From assembly GCF_014699115.1 (NCBI RefSeq), contig NZ_JACXAD010000003.1, forward strand, positions 241,513 through 305,512: DNA of 64,000 nucleotides, written 5' to 3'. How positions within the stretch are numbered: position 1 is the stretch's first letter; each line of letters opens with the position of its first letter. Both the position numbers and the translations under genes were made by a program. The stretch is from Hymenobacter montanus (GTDB lineage Bacteria; Bacteroidota; Bacteroidia; Cytophagales; Hymenobacteraceae). Below the pieces are notes generated by a model that was not told the DNA's origin, searched no databases, and saw only the letters and a list, made by a program, of their open reading frames with translations. Of the stretch, positions 54,906 through 62,228 are shown piece by piece.

Positions 54906-55904
54906 TTACCGGCTGTTAGCCTGTTGTTTGGTTAGCGAACTGAGGCTCATTAGGGTGATTGCTAAACAAGCTGCCGGAAATACGAACACCCACCAGGCGG
55001 CCGGGGCGTAGCGCACTGCTGCTAACGACCGGCCCCAACTTGCTACATCCGGGGGCAGGCCGATGCCTAAAAAGGACAACGTACTTTCCAGGCTGAGTAG
55101 CCCGGCCATGCTTAGCGGCAAGACCGTCCGGAGCGGCTGCACGGCATGGGGCAGGGCGTGGTAAAGCCATACCCGGCCCTCGGTCATCCCCGCTGCCCGG
55201 GCAGCCTCCACAAATGGCAAGGCCCGCACCCTCAGCATTTGAGCCTGCACCAGCCGCGCTGGATGCGGCCACGAAGTAAGCGTGAACAAGGTGACCAGCC
55301 CAAGCAGTGACACCTCGCCGGCCACGGCAGCCAAGGCCACCACTAGCACCAGCCGCGGCACGGTATCGAGCGCGGTAGCTGTTCCCTGCACAAGGGAGTC
55401 GAGCGGGAAGGGCCATCCTGGGCGGGCCCGCCGGGTTGCCAGGACGAGGGCCCCGCCCAGAGTAGCAAGCGCGGCGACCCAGCCGGCAGTTGGTGGTGGG
55501 CCGGCCAGCAGCCACCCGCCGGCCGTCAACCCCAGCAGCCAATAGCGTAGCGCCGGGCGGCCGCTGTTGCCCCAGAAGCCCGCGGCCCCGCCGGCCAGCG
55601 CCCCCAGTCCAGCGGCCAGCACCGCCGCTGGCAACGTGAGCAACACCGCGGTGCGGGCTCCAAATAATAGGTTGCTCAGCACATCACGCCCCTGGGGGTC
55701 AGTGCCCAGCCAGTGCTTTGCCGCACCCGAGGGCGGCTGGGTTATCTGCGTCAGGTCGGGCACGGCCGGAGGGTAGGGCAGCGGCAGATAAGGGGCCACG
55801 ATGGCAGCTACCACTAAGGCGCTCAACCAGCCGAGGGCTAGTTTCTGGGGCCCCGAGAGGGAAGAAATGGTTACGTTTGCCAACGGATACGGGGATCGGC
55901 CCAA
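54906..55904 (-). CDS. ABC transporter permease, OppC/DppC-like
   Basis: An inner-membrane permease of the peptide/nickel type (binding-protein-dependent transport family). About 332 residues with six or so helices. Signatures: HWLGTDPQGRDVLSNLLFGA (the OppC GTDxxGRD motif) near residue 65, and the EAA loop RALPFVEAARAAGMTEGR before LYHALPHAVQPLRTVL. No ATG is available; the start is a TTG, either ending at 55904 or at 55883, so it overlaps the upstream permease by 13-34 bp, implying translational coupling. Last gene of the operon. Confidence 0.88.
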   Translation of the reverse strand: MGRSPYPLANVTISSLSGPQKLALGWLSALVVAAIVAPYLPLPYPPAVPDLTQITQPPSGAAKHWLGTDPQGRDVLSNLLFGARTAVLLTLPAAVLAAGLGALAGGAAGFWGNSGRPALRYWLLGLTAGGWLLAGPPPTAGWVAALATLGGALVLATRRARPGWPFPLDSLVQGTATALDTVPRLVLVVALAAVAGEVSLLGLVTLFTLTSWPHPARLVQAQMLRVRALPFVEAARAAGMTEGRVWLYHALPHAVQPLRTVLPLSMAGLLSLESTLSFLGIGLPPDVASWGRSLAAVRYAPAAWWVFVFPAACLAITLMSLSSLTKQQANSR

Positions 55905-56941
55905 AGGTACAGGAGGTCGGCTAGCAGTAGGGCCAGCAGGCGTGCTGCGCCAGTGAGCAGTACTCCACCTACCAGCACGGGGTAGTCGCGGGCGGCGCTG
56001 GCTTCGGCCAGCAGCCGGCCCATGCCCGGCAGCGCAAATACCACCTCGACCACCACGGCCCCCGCCACCAACGTGGGCAGCAGCTCGGCAACTTGTGTAA
56101 GGGTGGGCAGGAGGGCATTGCGCAGGGCATGACGCCGGATAACCCGTTTTTCGGACAGGCCCTTGGCCCGCGCGGTCATGGCGTAGTCGGCCCGCAACTC
56201 CTGGTGCAATGCGGCGTGTAGTTGAAGCGTTAGCTCGGGCAAGACCGTGAGGGTTAGCGCTGCCACCGGCAATACTAAATGCGCTCCGTAATCGAAGACG
56301 TTATGCCAGGCACTGGATTCAGGGTCCAGCGGCTGGTCGAAGCCATAGGTCGGAAACCAAGTCAACACTTCGGGGTTGGCAAAAAGCAGTAGCAACAGCA
56401 GGGCGATTACAAACAACGGCATCGCGTGCAGCGCTACCAGGGCGGCCTGCGCCGGCCGTTGCCACCACGGCCTGGCCGCTAGTTGCTGGGCTAGCAGCAG
56501 CGCCAGTCCAACCGCAAGCAAAGCGGCCGTACCGGTAAAGGGCAGCGTAATGGCCAGGGCTTCCCGTAGCTGCGCCGTAACTTCTTGGCCGGTCCGAAAA
56601 GAAGTGCCCAACTCGCCGCATAACGCGCCTTTAGCCCACTGGTGATACTGATTGCGCGGCCCGTGCCACTGCCAGCGGGCCGCCCCAGCCGGTGAAGCCC
56701 CGCTCCAGGTCACGTAAAATAAAGGCAGGTCGAGGCCCAAGCGGCGCCGCGTTGCCGCCTGCGCCGTCCGGCGCGCGGTTGAATCGGCCCCGATTCCAGA
56801 CTGCGACAGGCTCGCCGGATCGGGAAGCACGAGCCGGACGGCGGTATTCGCATCGTGGCGGCTTAGTAAAAAGACCGCTGATACCAGCCCCCATACGCCG
56901 AGCGCCGTCCGGATGAGGCGCCAAACCAACGACCCAGCCAT
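55871..56941 (-). CDS. ABC transporter permease, OppB/DppB-like
   Basis: A 356-residue inner-membrane permease of the oligopeptide type. An N-terminal helix (TALGVWGLVSAVFLLS), a periplasmic domain with RRLGLDLPLFYVTWSGA, then core helices, the EAA loop ELRADYAMTARAKGLSEKRV and LLPTLTQVAELLPTLVAGAV, then VFALPGMGRLLAEAS. It starts 3 bases after the binding-protein gene stop. No ATPase gene is in the operon, so the energising subunits must be encoded elsewhere. Confidence 0.9.
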   Translation of the reverse strand: MAGSLVWRLIRTALGVWGLVSAVFLLSRHDANTAVRLVLPDPASLSQSGIGADSTARRTAQAATRRRLGLDLPLFYVTWSGASPAGAARWQWHGPRNQYHQWAKGALCGELGTSFRTGQEVTAQLREALAITLPFTGTAALLAVGLALLLAQQLAARPWWQRPAQAALVALHAMPLFVIALLLLLLFANPEVLTWFPTYGFDQPLDPESSAWHNVFDYGAHLVLPVAALTLTVLPELTLQLHAALHQELRADYAMTARAKGLSEKRVIRRHALRNALLPTLTQVAELLPTLVAGAVVVEVVFALPGMGRLLAEASAARDYPVLVGGVLLTGAARLLALLLADLLYLWADPRIRWQT

Positions 56942-56944
56942 GCG

Positions 56945-58690
56945 CTAAGGAGTGGGAACGGGCTGCTCTACCCGTTCGAGAGCGGAGATGGCATATCCGG
57001 GCTTAATCCCCGTCACGTGCAAGCCGGTCAACTCCCGCCGGGCCGCAATGCAGTTGGCCAAGAAGAAAAGGGGCACCAGCGGTGCTTCAGCCTGCATCAT
57101 GGCCTGAAACCGACGCAGGAGGCGGGCCCGGTGGGCGGGGCTGTCGGCAGCGGCTACCGCCTCTATGAGCCGGTCGCTGGCTAGCGTGCCGAAACCGGGG
57201 AAGTTGCCGGCTCCGATGGCGCGTGAGTGCAAAATGGGGGCGAAATTGAACACAAACGGGTTGCCTTTGAGAACGCGCACGTACACGTCGAAGTCGCCAG
57301 CCTGCAACGAGGACGTATAAACCGCCGCTTCGGTGGGCTGCAACACCACCGGGATACCTAACTGAGCTGCTGCGGCCCGAAATTGGAAGGCGATAACCTC
57401 GAACGCCGATTCGCCCGTGCGGTAGCGGAGCTGCAGATGTAGGAACTGGGTCGTTCCGTTGGAGCCGCGCCGCTGCCAGCCGCCGTCCGTGCCCGCTCCC
57501 CGCTGCCAACCGGCCTGGCGTAGGAGAGCCGCCGCTTTGGCGGGCGCGTAGGGCACCAGGGCCAGGCTGTCGTTGTAGTCGGCCCGGTTGGAGGGATGGA
57601 TCAAGCCCACTGTACGCTGACCTTGCCCGAGCTGAGTGGCGCGGAGTAACCCGGCGGCATCGAAAAGATGGCTTAGTGCCTGGCGGGTGAGGGCATCGGC
57701 TAGGGCCGGCCGGCGCATGTTGAAGCCCGCGTACATGATATCGTAGGAGGTGGCCTGGTAAAAATTGAGCGCGGCGCGGGTTGTGGAGGAGTGGCGGAGC
57801 CGGTCGAACTCGGGTGCCGGCATCTGCGGGTACAAGTCAACCTCGCCGCGTTGTAGCGCCAGCGACGCCGTAACCGCGTCGGGAATGATAACAAATTGAA
57901 GCTGCCGGGGCTGGGCCCGCAATACAAATGGCGGGTTGGGCAGGCGGTCGGCCCACCAGTGCGCCTTGCGCCGGAACGACAGGTACCGATCCTTCTTCCA
58001 AGCCGTGAGCTGGTAGGGGCCGCAGCTAGCCAGATAGCCGGCGCGGGAGCCGGCAGTTAGGGCCAGGTAGCGTTTGGCCAGCGTAGCGAGAGAGGAGTCC
58101 AGCGGGGCCGTAGTCGGCCAATCTTGTAACTGAGCAAGCGAAATGCGCCGCAGTTGGTGCTGGGGGTCGAAAGCAGCTTCGGAGAGGATGGGGAAGTCGC
58201 CCGAGGAGAGCGCAAAGCCGGGGGATTGACCGCGGCACTCTAAAGTGAATGACCGAGCATCGTTGGTATCGTAGCGCAAGGCTCGAATAAAGCTGTATTG
58301 AGCGCGCGTGCCCTCGTTGGGCAGGCCGGGGAAATACATGAGCTTTAAGGTGAACGCCACATCGTGGGCTAATACAGGGTGCCCGTCGTCCCAAGCTGCA
58401 GCCGCTCGTAGGCGGTAACTAAGTCGCGTTAGCGAATCACCTATCAATTGTACGGTCGGCAACGACTCAGCCAGGGAGGGAGCGTAAAATTGACGATCGT
58501 AATCGATCTGGAGTAGGCCGCAATGCAATAGATTGGCTACGTCGACCGCTTGCTGATTAGGCAGCGCCAATGGATCGAGCGTGCCGGGATCATGGGCCCA
58601 CCGAATGCGGATGGCTGTGGGCGGGACTCTTGGAGAACAATTCCCCAATAAAAAGAACCCCGCTGCGGCGACAAATTTCAGGATTCGCAT
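56945..58690 (-). CDS. ABC transporter substrate-binding lipoprotein, family 5 (peptide/nickel type)
   Basis: A 581-residue solute-binding protein of the SBP_bac_5 family. The start is the ATG ending at 58690 (MRILKFVAAAGFF), giving a lipobox (FLLGNC). Signatures: IRWAHDPGTLDPLALPNQQA, YRLRAAAAWDDGHPVLAHDVAFTLK (residues ~100-125), and YDIMYAGFNMRRPALAD. It would catch a peptide at the membrane and pass it to the two permeases below. It lies 132 bp downstream of the repetitive-peptide gene, on the same strand. Confidence 0.9.
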   Translation of the reverse strand: MRILKFVAAAGFFLLGNCSPRVPPTAIRIRWAHDPGTLDPLALPNQQAVDVANLLHCGLLQIDYDRQFYAPSLAESLPTVQLIGDSLTRLSYRLRAAAAWDDGHPVLAHDVAFTLKLMYFPGLPNEGTRAQYSFIRALRYDTNDARSFTLECRGQSPGFALSSGDFPILSEAAFDPQHQLRRISLAQLQDWPTTAPLDSSLATLAKRYLALTAGSRAGYLASCGPYQLTAWKKDRYLSFRRKAHWWADRLPNPPFVLRAQPRQLQFVIIPDAVTASLALQRGEVDLYPQMPAPEFDRLRHSSTTRAALNFYQATSYDIMYAGFNMRRPALADALTRQALSHLFDAAGLLRATQLGQGQRTVGLIHPSNRADYNDSLALVPYAPAKAAALLRQAGWQRGAGTDGGWQRRGSNGTTQFLHLQLRYRTGESAFEVIAFQFRAAAAQLGIPVVLQPTEAAVYTSSLQAGDFDVYVRVLKGNPFVFNFAPILHSRAIGAGNFPGFGTLASDRLIEAVAAADSPAHRARLLRRFQAMMQAEAPLVPLFFLANCIAARRELTGLHVTGIKPGYAISALERVEQPVPTP

Positions 58691-58822
58691 ACGATGCCTC
58701 ATGCAGAAAAGCGCAACTGCCAACACGGCAGGTAGGCAAGGTAGGCATTGAATAGATTGGAATAACGTTGTGAATGCCCTTACTCAGTTAAGTTCGAAAT
58801 GAGCAAGCTAACTGTTAGGTGA

Positions 58823-59047
58823 TTAGGCTACGTCGTGGTCCCAGCCACTGGTGCCAATAGCGGCTACGTCGTGGTCCCAGCCACTGGTGCCAATAGCAGC
58901 TACGTCATGATCCCAGCCACTGGTACCGATAGCAGCTACATCATGGTCCCAGCCACTGGTACCGATATTTGTCGCTACTGAACTGGGCTGGGTATTGCTG
59001 GTGAAGCTAGCAATTTGGAAGAGGGCGATAGCGATGAAGTTGAACAT
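58823..59047 (-). CDS. Repetitive 74-residue peptide precursor (four IGTSGWDHDVAA repeats)
   Basis: Not a family I recognise. Residues 1-17 (MFNFIAIALFQIASFTS) form a short hydrophobic leader; a linker NTQPSSVATN follows; then four tandem copies of IGTSGWDHDVAA, the last lacking the final Ala before TAA. The copies are identical as protein, while six of the twelve codons vary only at silent positions, which shows selection on the peptide. It has a hydrophobic leader without basic residues, so secretion is possible but not certain. It is upstream of the peptide-importer genes and divergent from the TPR-like gene. Candidates: secreted signalling peptide, or RiPP-like core peptide (Thr, Ser, Trp, Asp, His are all modifiable). 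Confidence 0.75.
   Translation of the reverse strand: MFNFIAIALFQIASFTSNTQPSSVATNIGTSGWDHDVAAIGTSGWDHDVAAIGTSGWDHDVAAIGTSGWDHDVA
58826..58966 (-). repeat. Coding tandem repeat, 36-bp unit, four copies
   Basis: Units: 58931-58966, 58895-58930, 58859-58894 and 58826-58858 (33 bp). All differences between units are in third codon positions and silent. Confidence 0.95.
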
Positions 59048-59418
59048 GGCTTTGGGGGTTGAGTCGTTATATCATTGATTTGAATGACACAAAGTTGACC
59101 GGTTCACCACCACCTGAAAAGGAAATATTTCCTATAAATGTGACTAGCTTTATTTAGAAAATAAATTTCAATTAATTAATCTTTTTCGAAAAAAAGCTGA
59201 TTTAAACAGTTTTGGATAAATAATTTTATTCGTTATTTTTACAAATAAATTTTAAAATGTGACATTTAAGGTCTAAGATTGCCATAGGACCTCATATTAC
59301 AAAGGTCTTGCACCTCATCACCAGACAAAAGGAACAAACTGATTCTATTGTGACATGAATGTGCGGCACTAGTGTATTGCTAAATCGGCCCACCTGACTC
59401 CTAATCACAACGTTCAAT
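59048..59418. promoter_or_regulatory. AT-rich divergent regulatory region
   Basis: About 370 bases, much richer in A/T than the neighbouring genes, between the repetitive-peptide gene and the TPR-like gene. It has TGTGACAT at 59258-59265 and again at 59349-59356, same orientation, 91 bp apart; a third copy lies at 54827-54834 beyond the other end of the operon. These may be binding sites for a regulator. A weak -7 match (CAACTTTG, minus, 59090-59097) could serve the peptide gene. Confidence 0.5.
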
Positions 59419-60924
59419 ATGAAAGAGCTTGCAAATTTGTCCCGTATCGTGACGTCAAGATGCCTACAAACTCTTCCGCTATTGGACTTAACTGAAGGGC
59501 ACGATACCAAGGAAGCCCTCTTAGTAGCCAAGCTGGTAGATCGGCCTGACCTAACTCAGAACCAACTCATTCGGGAAATGTACGGCCGTACGTCATCCGC
59601 CAGCACTGATGCGTTCCGGAAGCTCCGTTCCCGCGTACAGGCCAAGTTACTGAACCATCTGTATTTTCTTGACCATTCCGATGAGCGCCATTTCGTAGCC
59701 CGACGCCATGAACAGGAATTACTCGAGCTGTTTCATCAGCTTAACGCGCTCCACGCCGAAGGAGAATACGTACTAGCTGAACGCTTGCTCCGGAAATGCC
59801 TGCGCTTAGCCCTAGCCGGGGAGTTTACCCAGTACGTAGTGCTAGCCGCTCGCTTGCTTCGCAACTTATATATTAGCCAGCGCCAGCCAACACGCTATAA
59901 GCAAATAGCGAAGCAATTAGCCATTTCGCAGGAATTGCTGGCTATGGAAGATGAATCAGAGCGTCTGCTTGCGGAGACGCGGCTTATTATGCTGGGAACC
60001 GTGGCGGCCCGGCGGGGTTTGCTGCCTAAAGTGTCGGAGTATATTAACCAGGCAGAAGCCTTGCACCGCCGGGCCGGCAGCTTCAGCACCTACTACTACC
60101 TCTATCGATTGCGTATCATTCGTGAAGAATTATTGGGGAATTATGCCGAAATCATCCGGATTACAGCAGAGGTGGATCGGCACTGGCAACAAGGCAAGCT
60201 AAATACTCGGCGTTTCGACAAGCGATTCAACCAATTTGCTAGCCTGTACGCGCACTTGCGTGGGCGCCAACCAGTTCGCGGTCTTAAACTGGCTGAGGTG
60301 TACGCTCAAGACTTTCATCCATCTTCGAATAACTGGTTCTATTTTCAGGAGCATCACCTGATGCTGGCCTTACACGCAGGGAGGTTCGATAAAGCGCATC
60401 ACGTGCTGGCATCGGTAATGAGCAATCCATTTTATCCGAAGCAACGCGAATCGGCGCAGCAGCGGTGGGAGTTGTTTCGAGCTTACATCGATTTCCTGCT
60501 GCCGCCCAGCGGGCCGGTGAAGATGCGCCAAGTGGCGCAATGGGCCCTGAGCCTGCCCGATTTCAGCCGGGATAAGCAGGGGCACAATCTGGCTATTCTG
60601 ATTCTGCAGGTGCTTTACTATTTGCGCCTCCGCGACCTGGATGCCGTTTTGGTACGCATGGAGCGGCTGCGCAAATACCAGCAGCGGCATTTGCGTGACA
60701 TCAATACCTTACGCAGCCGCTTGTTTCTGCGACTGCTGTTGTTGCTGGCCGATAAAAACTTCGACCCCGTGATTGGGGCCGAACGGGGGCAGAGCATTTT
60801 GAAAAAGCTGCAAGCCACCCCACCGCCGGGCGAAGCCGACGCTGAAATTGAAGTGATCCCGTATGAAATGCTCTGGGATCTTGTTTTGAAAATGTTGCGC
60901 GAAAGCCCACCGGTGCCCGGTTAG
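59419..60924 (+). CDS. Large all-helical TPR-like protein, possible regulator
   Basis: A 501-residue protein with no family I can name. The N-terminal ~90 residues include DLTQNQLIREMYGRTSSAST and FRKLRSRVQAKLLNHLYFLD, which could fold as a helix-turn-helix/winged-helix. The rest is a series of helix pairs of the TPR type (LAEGEYVLAERLLRKCLRLA-like: LHAEGEYVLAERLLRKCLRL; later YAEIIRITAEVDRHW and LHAGRFDKAHHVLASVM). No transmembrane helix or signal. The layout, HTH-like start plus helical repeats, recalls peptide-sensing RRNPP-type regulators, but no homology is claimed. It is divergent from the peptide/importer operon. Confidence 0.6.
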   Translation: MKELANLSRIVTSRCLQTLPLLDLTEGHDTKEALLVAKLVDRPDLTQNQLIREMYGRTSSASTDAFRKLRSRVQAKLLNHLYFLDHSDERHFVARRHEQELLELFHQLNALHAEGEYVLAERLLRKCLRLALAGEFTQYVVLAARLLRNLYISQRQPTRYKQIAKQLAISQELLAMEDESERLLAETRLIMLGTVAARRGLLPKVSEYINQAEALHRRAGSFSTYYYLYRLRIIREELLGNYAEIIRITAEVDRHWQQGKLNTRRFDKRFNQFASLYAHLRGRQPVRGLKLAEVYAQDFHPSSNNWFYFQEHHLMLALHAGRFDKAHHVLASVMSNPFYPKQRESAQQRWELFRAYIDFLLPPSGPVKMRQVAQWALSLPDFSRDKQGHNLAILILQVLYYLRLRDLDAVLVRMERLRKYQQRHLRDINTLRSRLFLRLLLLLADKNFDPVIGAERGQSILKKLQATPPPGEADAEIEVIPYEMLWDLVLKMLRESPPVPG

Positions 60925-61074
60925 GCCCATGCGCAGAAGTAGGCCTTTTCGTAGCAGCGGGGGGATAAAATTACTCTAAGCCCCTGGCCCCGGTGATTGA
61001 GACGGTGTGCGCAGGCTGCGGTAGCCGTTGGGCTGCACCTCGACGCTACGTGGAAAGGCCACCCAGGAACCAGG

Positions 61075-61133
61075 GCCAGAAAGTCGGGCCAAAAATAAAT
61101 GACAACTTATCTTTGTGAACCTGACTTTCTGAC
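61075..61133. repeat. Inverted repeat upstream of the resolvase gene (possible res-like site)
   Basis: CAGAAAGTC (61077-61085) and GACTTTCTG (61123-61131) are exact inverse copies, with extra GG(C/T) matches outside, flanking an AT-rich centre. It could be a binding or crossover site for the adjacent serine recombinase. Confidence 0.4.
61108..61115 (+). promoter_or_regulatory. Bacteroidetes -7 promoter element for the resolvase gene
   Basis: TATCTTTG, 24 bases before the predicted ATA start at 61139; a transcript from here would include the full N-terminal catalytic region. Confidence 0.5.
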
Positions 61134-61138
61134 CCCGC

Positions 61139-61717
61139 ATAAATAAAACCTTCGGCTACGCCCGCGTCTCCACCCTCGACCAGAACTTGGACACTCAACT
61201 CGACCTGCTGACCAAGGCTGGGTGCGACCGCATTTTTCAGGATAAGATGACCGGCATGAGCCTGCAACGGCCCGCGCTCGACGAACTGCTGGGCTTGCTG
61301 CGCGAGGGCGATACCGTGCTGGTGGCACGCTTCTTCCGCTTAGGCCGCAGCCGCGACCACGTGATTCACCTGGTAAATTCCTTCCACCAGCGCGGCATCC
61401 ACTTCAAGGCCTTGGACTTGGGCATCGACACCACCACGCTGGCGGGCAAGTTCATGCTTTCCATTTTCGCCTCGCTGGCCGAGTACGACCGCGAGAGCAT
61501 CTTGGAAAAGACCAAAGCCGGCCAGCAACTGGCCGCCGCTCAGGGCAAGCACATTGACCGGCCTAAGGGATTGGATGCCGAGAACCTAGCCGAAGTGAAA
61601 AAGGCGCTGGCAAAAGGTCTGTCTGTAGATGAAACGGTAGAACTGACCGGCATTAGCCTTTCCAGTGTCAAGCGCTACCGCAAACACCTGCATGCGGCAC
61701 TGACCTATCGGTCGTAA
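61139..61717 (+). CDS. Serine recombinase/resolvase, start codon apparently ATA
   Basis: A resolvase/invertase-type serine recombinase. In frame from 61139 it reads INKTFGYARVSTLDQN, which carries the family's N-terminal motif with the catalytic serine (RVST), then GCDRIFQDKMTG, RPALDELLGLLREGD, VARFFRLGRSRDH, FHQRGIHFKALD and a C-terminal helix-turn-helix (SVDETVELTGISLSSVKRYR). The codon at the expected Met is ATA, and a stop lies just upstream; the first ordinary start is TTG at 61187, which would cut off the catalytic serine. So either ATA is used, or the gene is dead by a start mutation. 192 codons. Confidence 0.8.
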   Translation: MNKTFGYARVSTLDQNLDTQLDLLTKAGCDRIFQDKMTGMSLQRPALDELLGLLREGDTVLVARFFRLGRSRDHVIHLVNSFHQRGIHFKALDLGIDTTTLAGKFMLSIFASLAEYDRESILEKTKAGQQLAAAQGKHIDRPKGLDAENLAEVKKALAKGLSVDETVELTGISLSSVKRYRKHLHAALTYRS

Positions 61718-61743
61718 ACCAACAAGTACCCGGCTATTTGTAG

Positions 61744-61842
61744 GTGCGAGGGGAGCAGCTCGCCCACATGGTCGAGGGCATTGCCGCCCGCCTCAACGAG
61801 CCCGCCCACCGCAGTTTGTGGCAACGGATGTTTGGCAAGTAG
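61744..61842 (+). pseudogene. C-terminal fragment of an unidentified protein
   Basis: A 32-codon frame reading EQLAHMVEGIAARLNEP and HRSLWQRMFGK before a stop. It looks like the end of a helical protein, but no proper start precedes it. Low-confidence remnant next to the resolvase. Confidence 0.3.
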
Positions 61843-61857
61843 GGTAGGAGCGGGGCC

Positions 61858-62217
61858 TTACGGCTGTTCCTTGCTCTTGCTGAAACGCTGCTTGTTGCTG
61901 AGTTCCCATAGGTTGCTAAGCACAAGACTGTCTTTATCTGACTTTAATATTTTGGCCGAAAGCCTTTTATTAAAAACGTCGGTCAGCCAAAGCGTGCGCG
62001 AAGGCTGGTCTATTGAATAATTGAATCTATATATGGTATCTCCCCGGCTGGTAAAAGTCGTTGAGGAGTCAGCAAATGTTAATGTTCGGTAAAAAACGGC
62101 TGATTCGTTGACGTTTGTCCAGGTGCCTTTAAGGGTGATGCGTTCGACTGCATCTACCGCATTAGAGGAACAGCTTGACAGGAATAGGACCCACAGCAGA
62201 AGCGTTTTACCTATCAT
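61858..62217 (-). CDS. Small lipoprotein, candidate partner of the RHS/metzincin protein
   Basis: A 119-residue lipoprotein: signal KTLLLWVLFLSSC with lipobox, then a small beta-rich domain (ITLKGTWTNVNESAVFYRTL, TLTFADSSTTFTSRGDTIYR). No family recognised. It starts 11 bp after the stop of the RHS-core metalloprotease gene, so the two are probably co-transcribed. Position and envelope location make it a candidate immunity or inhibitor protein; this is inference. Confidence 0.6.
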   Translation of the reverse strand: MIGKTLLLWVLFLSSCSSNAVDAVERITLKGTWTNVNESAVFYRTLTFADSSTTFTSRGDTIYRFNYSIDQPSRTLWLTDVFNKRLSAKILKSDKDSLVLSNLWELSNKQRFSKSKEQP

Positions 62218-62228
62218 ATAGCGCGGCT

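Noticed and set aside
58826..58966. CRISPR-like repeats
   Set aside because: The 36-bp units are contiguous without spacers, stay in frame and differ only at silent sites: a coding repeat.
58823..59047. Calling the peptide gene a lanthipeptide, microviridin or bacteriocin
   Set aside because: No cysteines, no maturase and no matching leader; only a general peptide-precursor call is supported.
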